The position numbers and the translations under genes are program-made. 64,000 nt of DNA from an uncultured Lachnospiraceae bacterium. GTDB taxonomy: Bacteria; Bacillota; Clostridia; Lachnospirales; Lachnospiraceae. The stretch lies in assembly GCA_947631955.1 (NCBI GenBank), contig CANRNJ010000001.1, positions 372,001 to 436,000 on the forward strand, written 5' to 3'. Shown here in pieces: positions 52,727 through 61,106 of the stretch; the first letter of the stretch is position 1, and every line of letters begins with the position of its first letter. Below the pieces are notes generated by a model, which saw only the letters and a program-made list of their open reading frames with translations, ran no database searches and had not been told where the DNA came from.

Positions 52727-53115
52727 TCGTTTCTTCCATCTTCTTTGTCCGTCGATAGATCGTTCTGCGTTTTCACCATGTTTGCAAGCAGATCCTTGAA
52801 CTTGGACGTTCCGGACATGCCTCCGTCGGAGAAAACCAGATCCTGCTCAGGGATCTCTGTCAACATTGTAACAGTATCCTTGCAGATTGCAACGGCCAAA
52901 TATTTCCGGCCCACCCGAACGATCTGGACATATTTATTGCCTGACAGCCTGATCGTTTCCAAGACCTCCATATTGGCATTGGAAGTCCTGCTCTTCTGAT
53001 AACCCGCGGTCCACTTTGTGACCCAGTATGTGATCAGAAGAACAAACACAAATATGATCAGGACCGTTATAAACTGCATGTAGGAATCCGCTCTTTCCGA
53101 TACCGCAAGAATCAT
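52723..53115 (-). CDS. fliO: Flagellar biosynthesis protein FliO/FliZ
   Basis: The product is 130 aa with one membrane helix (about 14-33) and a cytoplasmic SpoA-like end (MEVLETIRLSGNKYVQIVRVGRKYLAVAI). FliO helps FliP assemble. Position between cheY and fliP with 1- and 4-bp overlaps agrees with the name. Family similarity is weak, as usual. Confidence 0.85.
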   Translation of the reverse strand: MILAVSERADSYMQFITVLIIFVFVLLITYWVTKWTAGYQKSRTSNANMEVLETIRLSGNKYVQIVRVGRKYLAVAICKDTVTMLTEIPEQDLVFSDGGMSGTSKFKDLLANMVKTQNDLSTDKEDGRNE

Positions 53116-53477
53116 TATCCCACTACCTTTTTCACAGCCTCCAGTACACGGTCAGCTTGGAAAGGCTTAACAATGAAATCCTTGGCGCCGGACTGAATGG
53201 ATTCGATAACCATCGCCTGCTGGCCCATTGCGGAACACATGATGACCATTGCGCCGGGATCCGACTCTTTGATCTTCTTAAGAGCCTGAATACCGTCCAT
53301 CTCCGGCATCGTGATATCCATCAGCACAAGATCGGGCTTGATCTCATTGTATTTCTCGACAGCCTTAGCGCCGTTTTCGGCTTCCCCGGCTACGTTATAC
53401 CCGTTCTTAGTCAGGATATCTTTGATCATCATACGCATGAAAGCTGCATCATCACATATCAAAATATTCTTTGCCAT
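53115..53477 (-). CDS. cheY: Chemotaxis response regulator CheY
   Basis: The product is 120 aa, a stand-alone receiver domain. Acidic pocket residues (CDDAA), phospho-acceptor Asp54 (LVLMDITMPEMDG), Ser/Thr (MCSAMG) and Lys104 (DFIVKPF) are present. CheY-P binds FliM and FliY at the switch. It is encoded between fliY and fliO, the usual Gram-positive position. Confidence 0.97.
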   Translation of the reverse strand: MAKNILICDDAAFMRMMIKDILTKNGYNVAGEAENGAKAVEKYNEIKPDLVLMDITMPEMDGIQALKKIKESDPGAMVIMCSAMGQQAMVIESIQSGAKDFIVKPFQADRVLEAVKKVVG

Positions 53478-53497
53478 CTTTTCTCTCCTATCACGTT

Positions 53498-54781
53498 TTA
53501 TTTGATAATTTCGGTTACACGAACACCAAAGCTCTCTTCGATTACAACTACTTCACCTTTCGCAACGAACTTACCGTTTACCAATACATCGATCGGTTCT
53601 CCGGCGATCTTATCCAGTTCTATGATCGTACCCGGTGAAAACTCCAAAATGTCCGAAATGGATTTGGAGGTCCTGCCGAGCTCGACCGTTACCTCCAACG
53701 GCACATCCTTGATCAATCCGATATTCTCTTGGATCTGAGCGGGATTGAAATCGTTGGTAAAACTCTGGAACTGCGCCGGTTGTATATTCATATTAGGCTG
53801 CATCTGGGGCATCATCTGCATCTGAGGCATCATTCCCATGCCCATTCCCATCTGGGGCATCCCCATCTGGCCCATTCCCATCTGCGGCATCCCCATCTGG
53901 CTCATATCCATCTGAGGAGCTGCCTGCGGCGCCATCTGAGGGGCCATCTGCGGCGCTGCCGCCTGCGGGGGAGCCGTCTGCTGCGGCGTGGGTGCCGGTG
54001 CTGCCGCCTGTGGTGCAGGGGCCGGTTCCGGTGCCGCTTCTCCCAGCTGCGTTGCTAGGAATGTATCGCACAGTTCCTTTGCGAAATCCATGGGGTACAG
54101 CTGCATGATCGTCGAATCCACCAACTCGTCGATCTGCATCCGAAATGCAACTTTAACAAATGTATCCGCCAGAAACGGAGCGATCTCGCCGCCTGACTTA
54201 AATGCCGTCAGGTCTACAAGACTTGCCTCCGGCGGGCTGATATCGATCATCTTGCCAAGCATGGTAGACATGGAAGTCGCCGAGGAACCCATCATCTGGT
54301 TCATCGCCTCGGAGATCGCGCTCAGATGCAGTTCCGACAACTCTCCGTCCGTATTGCTCCCGTCGCCGCCCATCATCAGATCGGTAATGACTTTGACGTC
54401 ATGCTCTTTCAGTACAAGGATGTTGGAGCCGTCCAGCCCCACCGTATATTTGATCTGAATAAACACACACGGTTTCTCATAATCCGAAAGCACATTCTCC
54501 CATCTGGCCAGAGTCACCACCGGAGTCGTGATATTGACTTTGCGGTTTACGAGCGAATACAGCGTTGTCGCCGAGGAACCCATGCTGATATTGGCCACTT
54601 CGCCGATGGCGTCCTTCTCCATATCCGTCATGGTCGCATCGGCTCCGGTATCCGCCGGACTGTCTGAAGCCGAAGCCGCGGGAGCATCCGGTTCTTCGGA
54701 AGCCGGACTGCCGCTGTCGCTGGGTGCGTCCATGCCGCTCAAGAGTGCATTTATTTCATCTTGTGATAACATTCCATCCAT
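53498..54781 (-). CDS. fliY: Flagellar switch protein FliY (FliN with CheC-like domain)
   Basis: The product is 427 aa. A FliM-like N-terminal peptide (MLSQDEINALLSG) is followed by a CheC-like phosphatase domain (about 50-240) that keeps both active-site motifs, DAIGEVAN and SAISEAMN. Next is a Pro/Ala/Gln linker leading to a methionine-rich stretch of MPQMGMG units (about 275-335), then a C-terminal FliN domain (VPLEVTVELGRTSKSISDIL). It is part of the C-ring and probably removes phosphate from CheY-P. It overlaps nothing and follows fliM by 3 bp. Confidence 0.95.
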   Translation of the reverse strand: MDGMLSQDEINALLSGMDAPSDSGSPASEEPDAPAASASDSPADTGADATMTDMEKDAIGEVANISMGSSATTLYSLVNRKVNITTPVVTLARWENVLSDYEKPCVFIQIKYTVGLDGSNILVLKEHDVKVITDLMMGGDGSNTDGELSELHLSAISEAMNQMMGSSATSMSTMLGKMIDISPPEASLVDLTAFKSGGEIAPFLADTFVKVAFRMQIDELVDSTIMQLYPMDFAKELCDTFLATQLGEAAPEPAPAPQAAAPAPTPQQTAPPQAAAPQMAPQMAPQAAPQMDMSQMGMPQMGMGQMGMPQMGMGMGMMPQMQMMPQMQPNMNIQPAQFQSFTNDFNPAQIQENIGLIKDVPLEVTVELGRTSKSISDILEFSPGTIIELDKIAGEPIDVLVNGKFVAKGEVVVIEESFGVRVTEIIK

Positions 54782-54784
54782 GCT

Positions 54785-55765
54785 TTATTCCCCCTCTCTT
54801 ATTACCGACGTTACACGCACAGCATATTTATCCTTGCTGGAACCCGGTAAAGCGGTGAATTTCTTTATATCGCCGACATAGATGCGCAGATCATCCTCTA
54901 TCTCGGTATTTAACCGTATGATATCTCCGACCTGAAGATTGACGAAATCGTTCACGGACACTCTTGTCTTGCCGAGCACGGCCTTGACCGGAACGTCCAC
55001 CCGCCGGATCAAAGATTCGATATGTTCTTGGAAATCCTCTTCCCGCTTTTCCTGAAGGGTCGCATACCAGTACTTGGTATTCAGCTTATCCATAACGGAC
55101 TCCAGGGTAAAGAAAGGCAGGCAGATATTCATAAATCCTTCCACGTCGCCTATCTTCATGTTCAGCGTGACGATCGCGATCATATCGTTCGGGGCAATGA
55201 CCTGTGCGAACTGGGAGTTCGTTTCGATCCTCTCCATCACAGGATTCAGGTCCACAACGTTCTTCCACGGTTCGCGCATCAGCTGCATACACACCACCAT
55301 CATCTTCTCGATGATCGTCATTTCGATCTCCGTGAAATCCCTGTTCTTTTCAAGCGGCTCTCCCGCCCCGCCCAGCATCCGGTCTATCATCGCATAGCCA
55401 AGCTGCGTAGCCAGTTCGATCAGGATCGTGCCGCCCAGAGGCTGAAAATTCACGATGCCCAGAATGACCGGATTGGAGAGTGCATTTGTAAATTCGGAAT
55501 AGATGACCGTTTCGGAACTCGCTACGGAAATCTGTATATTTTTTCTTAAGTATATCGGAAGGCTGGTCGATAACAGCCGCCCGTAATGCTCATATATGAT
55601 CTCCAGCGTACGCAGGTGCTCTTTCGAGAACTTGGTCGGACGTTTAAAGTCGTAGTTCTTGACCTGCTTGTCGTTGGCGTCGTTCATTTCATCCGCATCT
55701 ATTTCACCGCTGCTGAGAGCATTGAGCAGCTTATCGATCTCACTTTGAGATAGTACCTCTCCCAC
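54785..55765 (-). CDS. fliM: Flagellar motor switch protein FliM
   Basis: The product is 326 aa from a GTG start at 55765 with AGGAGGTGAACTTTTC before it. The CheY-P-binding N-terminal peptide is VLSQSEIDKLLNAL; the middle domain contains GGAGEP and ANDMIAIVTLNMKI, and the C-terminal SPOA domain closes with DVPVKAVLGKTRVSVNDFVNLQVGDIIRL-type sequence. It forms the middle of the C-ring. It follows fliL by 39 bp. Confidence 0.97.
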   Translation of the reverse strand: MGEVLSQSEIDKLLNALSSGEIDADEMNDANDKQVKNYDFKRPTKFSKEHLRTLEIIYEHYGRLLSTSLPIYLRKNIQISVASSETVIYSEFTNALSNPVILGIVNFQPLGGTILIELATQLGYAMIDRMLGGAGEPLEKNRDFTEIEMTIIEKMMVVCMQLMREPWKNVVDLNPVMERIETNSQFAQVIAPNDMIAIVTLNMKIGDVEGFMNICLPFFTLESVMDKLNTKYWYATLQEKREEDFQEHIESLIRRVDVPVKAVLGKTRVSVNDFVNLQVGDIIRLNTEIEDDLRIYVGDIKKFTALPGSSKDKYAVRVTSVIREGE

Positions 55766-55804
55766 GAAAAGTTCACCTCCTGTAACACTATTGCGGCAAT
55801 GTCG

Positions 55805-56344
55805 TTATTGTATCATAGTGTCACTGAATGAAACCTTGAAAATAAACTCGGAATCAAACATCTGCTGGATCTTAGCCAGTATTTCATCCTTGATCTGCTC
55901 CTGATCGTTTCTCGCTTCCTCGATCGTATGGTTCTGGATGATATCGGTGATCTCGGCCTTGATCAGGCTCTCGCGGCTCTCCATCTCTTCCGCCGAGCCG
56001 TATTCCTTGTATCCCTTGTCTTTCGTATTCATGGACAGCGTCACCTGCGCGATAAAGTAATGCTGTTCTTCTTTGCCCTCTTCATTGACCTCTACCTTAA
56101 GCGGTATCGTCATTTTCTCCGAAATGTTGTATGTGTCGATATCGGACATCGGTATGACTTCTTCCGCTTCTTCCTCGCCGTCCGTACCGGCCGCAAGTTC
56201 CAGATCGAGTGCAGTCGTGATATTGTCCACAAGCGCCGCCGTCTTTCTGGAGGTGCCGACTACGCTGAACATCATGATGGCTGTCAATACCACATTCACG
56301 ACAAGCAGCGCCAATATAACGATGGAAATCAGATTTTTCTTCAT
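55805..56344 (-). CDS. fliL: Flagellar basal-body protein FliL
   Basis: The product is 179 aa with one N-terminal membrane helix (about 7-29) and an extracellular domain with the block KDKGYKEYGSAEEMESRESLIKAEITDII-type helix that is usual in FliL. It supports stator function around MotA/MotB. It lies between motB and fliM, as in many Firmicutes. Confidence 0.92.
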   Translation of the reverse strand: MKKNLISIVILALLVVNVVLTAIMMFSVVGTSRKTAALVDNITTALDLELAAGTDGEEEAEEVIPMSDIDTYNISEKMTIPLKVEVNEEGKEEQHYFIAQVTLSMNTKDKGYKEYGSAEEMESRESLIKAEITDIIQNHTIEEARNDQEQIKDEILAKIQQMFDSEFIFKVSFSDTMIQ

Positions 56345-56374
56345 GACTGAATCTTCTCCTTTATACGCTTCATT

Positions 56375-57184
56375 CTATTCATAGGAACTGAGAGAATTAT
56401 AGATCTTGATCTCCACGCGGCGGTTCCTCGCTCTTCCCTCCGCCGTGGAATTGTCCGCGATCGGTACATATTCTCCTCTGCCTGCATGTTTGACCTCCGC
56501 AGGGTTCAGATTGGTTACGGACATCAGGTAATCAAACACGGACAGCGCTCTTCCCGAACTCAGTTCGTTGTTGTTGGAATATTTGGAGCCCGACATCGGC
56601 ACATTGTCCGTATGTCCTTCGATCTCGATCGTACTCTGCGCATAGCGCTCTAAGATCTTTCCCACCTGATCCAGGACCGGCAGGGCTTCCTCTTTCAGCT
56701 CCACGCTTCCCGAATCGAAAAGGATACCGCCCTTCAAAGTAAGCTGCACATACTGGGAGGTAAACTCTATGTCGATCTCTTTGCCGAGATCCTGTTCATC
56801 CACGGCCTCCTGAATCTTCTCCGCCAATTCCTCGGATTCCTCCATCTGGGCCGCTTCCACCTGTTCCTGCGCGACCGCCACATCCTCGTCGAGGACTTCG
56901 CCTTGATCCATCTTGCCCGTACTGTTGATATACTGGTCCAATTCATTCAGCTGGCTGACACCGTTGCTGATCAGGATGCCGTCGCCAATGGCGCTTGCGC
57001 CGCCGTCAAACACAGAGAACATCTGGTTAAAAGACGCCGCCAGCTGTTCCTGCTTATCTTCGTCAATAGTGGACATGGCAAAAAGCAGGACAAAGAAACA
57101 CAGCAGCAGATTCATCAGATCTCCGAATGTAGTCTGCCACGCAGGCGCACCCTTCTTAGGTTCGTCCGGCTTCCTGTTAGCCAT
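56375..57184 (-). CDS. motB: Stator protein MotB
   Basis: The product is 269 aa from the ATG at 57184, set by GGAGGTGAGGAAG. One membrane helix holds the proton-binding Asp in FGDLMNLLLCFFVLLFAMS. The C-terminal OmpA/MotB peptidoglycan-binding domain has IEIEGHTDNVPMSG and NNELSSGRALSVFDYL. It overlaps motA by 8 bp. MotA/MotB form the torque-generating ion channel. Confidence 0.96.
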   Translation of the reverse strand: MANRKPDEPKKGAPAWQTTFGDLMNLLLCFFVLLFAMSTIDEDKQEQLAASFNQMFSVFDGGASAIGDGILISNGVSQLNELDQYINSTGKMDQGEVLDEDVAVAQEQVEAAQMEESEELAEKIQEAVDEQDLGKEIDIEFTSQYVQLTLKGGILFDSGSVELKEEALPVLDQVGKILERYAQSTIEIEGHTDNVPMSGSKYSNNNELSSGRALSVFDYLMSVTNLNPAEVKHAGRGEYVPIADNSTAEGRARNRRVEIKIYNSLSSYE

Positions 57185-57992
57185 CTTCCTCACCTCCGAG
57201 ATTGTCCTCTTCATTTGCGCTCTTTCTGTCGCCCGGCGCCAGGAATGATTTCAGTTTTTCCTCTATGACACGGGGATTCTCACCCGCCTGAATAGACAGA
57301 AGCCCTTCGACCTCTATCTCTTTGACCATCATCTCTTCATCGTTCTTGCCCTTTAACTTTGTAGCCACCGGCGCACAGATCCAGTTGGCAAGAATGGAAC
57401 CGTACAGCGTCGTTACCAGTGCGACCGCCATGTTCGGGCCGATGGAAGCAAAATCCGACAGGTCACGCAGCATGTTGATCAGACCGATCAGGGTACCGAT
57501 CATACCCCACGCAGGACCCATGGATCCAAGATTATCCCAGAAACCGATCTTGTCCTTGTGTCTGCCTTCCACGCTGGCAAGCTCCGTTTCCATGATCGCA
57601 CGCACCAGTTCCGGATCCGTACCGTCCACGACAAGCAGGATCCCTTTCTTAAGGAATTCGTCCTCGATCTCGCCCGCCGCTTCTTCCAGAGAAAGAAGAC
57701 CCTCTTTACGGGCAATGTTGGACAGATCTATGATCTTCTGGATGATCTCCGCCACATTCATCGGCGAAGTCTTAAAGATCAGCTTGATGCTCTTGAGTCC
57801 GGCAAGGAAATCAGGAAGCTTGTAACTTGCCAAGATACACATGAACGAACCGCCGAAAGTGATCAGCACCGAAGGTATATCAAAGAAGCCGGCCAGAGTG
57901 CCGAAATTAACGCCGGTAGTCTTATCAAATACGATACCGAAGATCATCAAGACAAAACATGCTATTAATCCGATAACAGAAGCTATATCCAT
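57177..57992 (-). CDS. motA: Stator protein MotA
   Basis: The product is 271 aa with four membrane helices. Conserved blocks are FGGSFMCILASY, the cytoplasmic loop with charged residues ending in GHKDKIGFWDNLGSMGPAWGMIGTLIGLI-type sequence, and MAVALVTTLYGSILAN. The motor-interacting loop is complete. It is the second gene of the flbD-led operon, 24 bp after flbD. Confidence 0.96.
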   Translation of the reverse strand: MDIASVIGLIACFVLMIFGIVFDKTTGVNFGTLAGFFDIPSVLITFGGSFMCILASYKLPDFLAGLKSIKLIFKTSPMNVAEIIQKIIDLSNIARKEGLLSLEEAAGEIEDEFLKKGILLVVDGTDPELVRAIMETELASVEGRHKDKIGFWDNLGSMGPAWGMIGTLIGLINMLRDLSDFASIGPNMAVALVTTLYGSILANWICAPVATKLKGKNDEEMMVKEIEVEGLLSIQAGENPRVIEEKLKSFLAPGDRKSANEEDNLGGEEDG

Positions 57993-58016
57993 AATATGTA
58001 TTCCACCTGTTTTACA

Positions 58017-58202
58017 CTAATTTGCAAAAATGTCCTTTTTATACGATTTTACTAGATTTTTCACTTCTTGTCTACTTTCTTTTACAATTATTTTACGCCC
58101 CGTCGTAAATGTCAGGACCGTGTCGGGAGTTTCTTCGACAAGCTCCAGCAGATCGGGGTTGATGAGGACTTTAACGCCGTTTATCTTTGTAACTTCTACC
58201 AT
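58017..58202 (-). CDS. flbD: FlbD family flagellar protein (SwrD/YlzI type)
   Basis: The product is 61 aa from the ATG at 58202, preceded by GAGGAGCTTGTT; a longer frame to 58334 has no ribosome site. The sequence MVEVTKINGVKVLINPDLLE plus EETPDTVLTFTTGRKIIVKES is the whole family domain. In Bacillus the equivalent small protein increases flagellar power through stator gene expression. It heads the second operon here, upstream of motA. Confidence 0.92.
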   Translation of the reverse strand: MVEVTKINGVKVLINPDLLELVEETPDTVLTFTTGRKIIVKESRQEVKNLVKSYKKDIFAN

Positions 58203-58217
58203 AACAAGCTCCTCGTC

Positions 58218-58270
58218 CCTATACGCTCCTGCCTTGATTCCGTATTTTATGCGGTGAAAAAGCGTATAGG
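58218..58270 (-). promoter_or_regulatory. Leader stem-loop before flbD
   Basis: CCTATACGC (58218-58226, plus strand) and GCGTATAGG (58262-58270) are exact complements, with a smaller CCG..CGG hairpin inside. The stem ends a few bases before the flbD ribosome site, so it could influence translation of the first gene. Confidence 0.5.
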
Positions 58271-58344
58271 TCCCATACATTTCCATAGAAAAATTTTCCC
58301 GGAACAGATCCGTCCCTGTCTTGTTCTTCTGCATGGACTTCTAT

Positions 58345-58373
58345 ATTTTATCACACATCTGTCAAAACTGCAA
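58345..58373 (-). promoter_or_regulatory. Sigma-A promoter of the flbD-motA-...-sigD operon
   Basis: On the minus strand: -35 TTGCAG (58368-58373), 17-nt spacer, -10 TAAAAT (58345-58350), with an A-rich upstream element. A TTGACA further inside has only 9 nt to the -10 and is not used in this call. Confidence 0.75.
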
Positions 58374-58444
58374 AAAAAATTTATGACAGGACGCAAAGTA
58401 TTTATAACGGACCCTGAAAGGAGCCTCGGCGGGCGCCCCAGAGC

Positions 58445-58481
58445 ATAAAAAACCCCTCTGTCCGTTTCACAGAGGGGTTTT
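58445..58481 (-). terminator. Strong terminator after flgE
   Basis: A 13-bp perfect stem (58449-58461 with 58469-58481, arm AAAACCCCTCTGT) with a 7-nt loop, followed by T's on the minus strand. It separates the hook genes from the motor/chemotaxis operon. Confidence 0.92.
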
Positions 58482-58561
58482 GTCTGCGTATACTCATGCC
58501 GATCGATCCGCGGCTTATTATGCCGCCGGTCCCTGAGTCGCCCGCTTATCCAAAAAGTACA

Positions 58562-60616
58562 CTATCTCTTCAGATTGACAAGTTCCTCAAGCATCGTATC
58601 GGAAACAGTAATGATCCTGCTGTTTGCTTGGAATCCACGCTGCGTTGTGATCATCGTGGTAAACTCGGAAGAAAGGTCCACGTTGCTCATTTCCAGTACG
58701 CCGGATGTCATCTGGCCGCCGTTTGCCGTAATGTCAACGCCGACGCCGTCAAATTCACCGGAGTTCTGCGTCGCGGAGTACAGGTTGTTGCCCGCCTTGG
58801 AAAGACCGGATGCATTGGCAAATTCCGCCACCGCGATCTGTCCGAGCAGTTTGGTCAGGCCGTTGTCATAAGACGCCGTGATGCGTCCGTCCTGACCGAT
58901 CTCGACGCCGATCAGAGCGCCCACCTTGCGTCCGGAGCCGAGCGCGCTGTTGTCCTTGGAGCCGTTGGTCATTTCCAAAGTACATTTGCCGCCGTTACCG
59001 AAATTCGTGATGGATGCAAAATCGATCTCGATATTGCCGAACTGGGACAGATCCACGGTCTCGCCTGCCATATTGGATACCGCCGTGTTGAACGTCAGCG
59101 TCGCCGTATCGCGCCCCTGGCTGCCGATATAAGAGAACAGACCGGTGTCATGGTCAAATACGAGCTGGTTGCCCTTGGTCGTTTCTGTCGTGGTCACCTG
59201 CGCGGAACCGTTAGGCCCGATATATTCGATCCCATAGGTCTTGCCGTCGCCGTCCTGGAGATTGTATACCTGCTCCATGATCTGCGCCATATTGTCGTCG
59301 TTTACCTCGATCGCCGTATTGAAGTTCCTGTTCTGCGTATTATAGGTAGACGCCTGTGAAGCCGTAAACGTATCGGTAAAGGAGATCGTAACGTTCTCTC
59401 CGTCCACCGCTATGCTGCTTACCGTAACCGCGTTCAGCCCTTCCATCCCGCTCAGGGCGTCTGCCCACGCCTGTGCGATCTCCGCATCGTTGGCTCCGTC
59501 GATCACTATCGACGAGGAGCTGTCGGGACCGTCCTGCCTGTAGTATTTCTGATCCGCGGTGTTATAGATCAGGTTGTAGGGTTCGGCTTCCAGCTGAGCC
59601 CTTGTCAGCGTGATGCTTCCCTCTACGGTGATCTGGTCGTTCTCCGCCACATCGACCGTCGGCTGGCTCATATCTTTGTTCTGAATATTCGTTATGCGGA
59701 CATTGTCGTTACCTGCAGCCACTACCATCGCGTGTCTGTCATAATCCTCAAGAATAGCGGACAGCGCCTGCTCCACATAGAAGGTATTATTCTGATAGGT
59801 CACTCCCGTAGCCATGTCATACCGGCTCGTCGTGGATGATGTTCCGGTATCGCCGAAGCTTGCAAGCTGATCGATATTGGACAGATTGTACTTTTCAACC
59901 AACGACATGCCCGTGCTGTCCAGAATATCGTCCAGCTGTACGCGGAACACATCGTCGTTTCCGGTGCCGTGCACGCTGAATTTCGCCGTGTACTCATAAC
60001 CCTGCGCGTCAAAGAAAGTCAGGGTCCTGATAACGCCTTCCGTACTGTTGATCGACGTGTCGGTCCGATCCAAGATACCGTTCATATAAGCCATCGACGT
60101 AGCTTCCGGAGCCGCGGTCAGGTTGTCGGGGTGCATGATGCGCAGCGCCGACACCACATCCGAACGGATGTCGCCCGTTTCAGGATCCACCTGCCAGCCC
60201 ATAACCGTAAAGCCCGTACTGGACATGACCAGATTGCCGGAACCGTCCACGGTAAAGGAACCATCTCTTGTAAAGAAGTTCTGGGAACCGTCGTTTACGA
60301 TAAAGAACGAATCGCCCTCGATCATGACATCCCACGGGTTGTTCGTAGACTGGGCGGAACCCTGTGTTTCGATCGCCGTGGAGATCGCGCCTGTCTTGGC
60401 GCCAAGACCGATCTGTCTGGGGTTGATACCGCCGCGGCCCGTATTGGTATTGGCGCCGGATGCGGCCTGTGTCGTCTGGTACAACAGATCGTTGAATACC
60501 ATGCTCTGCGATTTATATGCTGTCGTGTTCACGTTGGCGATATTGTTACCAATAACGTCCATTCTTGTCTGGTGCGTCTTAAGACCTGCTACACCAGAGA
60601 ATAATGATCTCATCAT
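58562..60616 (-). CDS. flgE: Flagellar hook protein FlgE
   Basis: The product is 684 aa from the ATG at 60616, about 10 nt after AGGAGG. N-terminal rod/hook helix MRSLFSGVAGLKTHQTRMDVIGNNIANVNT and C-terminal FTTMITTQRGFQANSRIITVSDTML show the axial-protein ends. The middle (about 190-480) is a large variable insertion that makes it longer than the roughly 400-residue enterobacterial hook protein. Subunits polymerise into the flexible hook outside the cell. It is the last gene before the terminator. Confidence 0.95.
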   Translation of the reverse strand: MMRSLFSGVAGLKTHQTRMDVIGNNIANVNTTAYKSQSMVFNDLLYQTTQAASGANTNTGRGGINPRQIGLGAKTGAISTAIETQGSAQSTNNPWDVMIEGDSFFIVNDGSQNFFTRDGSFTVDGSGNLVMSSTGFTVMGWQVDPETGDIRSDVVSALRIMHPDNLTAAPEATSMAYMNGILDRTDTSINSTEGVIRTLTFFDAQGYEYTAKFSVHGTGNDDVFRVQLDDILDSTGMSLVEKYNLSNIDQLASFGDTGTSSTTSRYDMATGVTYQNNTFYVEQALSAILEDYDRHAMVVAAGNDNVRITNIQNKDMSQPTVDVAENDQITVEGSITLTRAQLEAEPYNLIYNTADQKYYRQDGPDSSSSIVIDGANDAEIAQAWADALSGMEGLNAVTVSSIAVDGENVTISFTDTFTASQASTYNTQNRNFNTAIEVNDDNMAQIMEQVYNLQDGDGKTYGIEYIGPNGSAQVTTTETTKGNQLVFDHDTGLFSYIGSQGRDTATLTFNTAVSNMAGETVDLSQFGNIEIDFASITNFGNGGKCTLEMTNGSKDNSALGSGRKVGALIGVEIGQDGRITASYDNGLTKLLGQIAVAEFANASGLSKAGNNLYSATQNSGEFDGVGVDITANGGQMTSGVLEMSNVDLSSEFTTMITTQRGFQANSRIITVSDTMLEELVNLKR

Positions 60617-60698
60617 AGTGATATGACCTCCTTGATTCTGTGTGCCGCCGCTGTTCCCTCTGTCATTCAGGAACATTAAGCCTCCGTGAAGGTCCGGC

Positions 60699-61103
60699 TT
60701 AAATGATTACGGCTCCATCAATATTCGTAAATACGTTTTCATCTGTTTCTGTCTGATCCATGGCCGTGATGACCGTGTGATTCGGTATGTTCACGATAAA
60801 TGCCAGCGAATCGACAATGACCAATGATTCGTTGATTCCTTTCGCACCGGCTTTGGCTGTTCCCATGTTCAGGCGTTCCACCTGATCCTGCGTCAGTTCG
60901 ATGTTCCGATCCGACAACCGATTCGCCGCGTGCTTGGAAAACCTGACCTCGCTGTCCGTGCGTATGTTTTCAGTCTTACCGCTTAAGATATCCTGAAAAC
61001 TCGGTCCGTTTGCCTTCGGCGTCCCTGCCTGCTGCTTTGCAGCGTGTAAGTACTGATCCTGAAGCTGTTCGATGGAAAGGAATGAATTGCCCTGCACCTT
61101 CAT
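60699..61103 (-). CDS. Flagellar operon protein, TIGR02530 type
   Basis: The product is 134 aa. The core FSKHAANRLSDRNIELTQDQVERLN and the closing DSLAFIVNIPNHTVITAMD are the family signature of a small protein between flgD and flgE in Firmicutes. Its function is not established; hook-related export or regulation is assumed from location. It starts 3 bp after the flgD stop. Confidence 0.88.
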   Translation of the reverse strand: MKVQGNSFLSIEQLQDQYLHAAKQQAGTPKANGPSFQDILSGKTENIRTDSEVRFSKHAANRLSDRNIELTQDQVERLNMGTAKAGAKGINESLVIVDSLAFIVNIPNHTVITAMDQTETDENVFTNIDGAVII

Positions 61104-61106
61104 GTC

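Larger units (their letters stand above)
58203..58561. other. 359-bp region between flgE and flbD
   Basis: No gene is supported. From high to low it holds an 80-bp tail after flgE, the strong terminator (58445-58481), a T-rich tract and the sigma-A promoter (58345-58373), and about 135 nt of flbD leader with a 9-bp inverted repeat (58218-58226 with 58262-58270). Confidence 0.8.

Noticed and set aside
58203-58334. 44-codon extension of FlbD
   Set aside because: It begins at the transcription start with no ribosome site; the family domain starts at the ATG at 58202.
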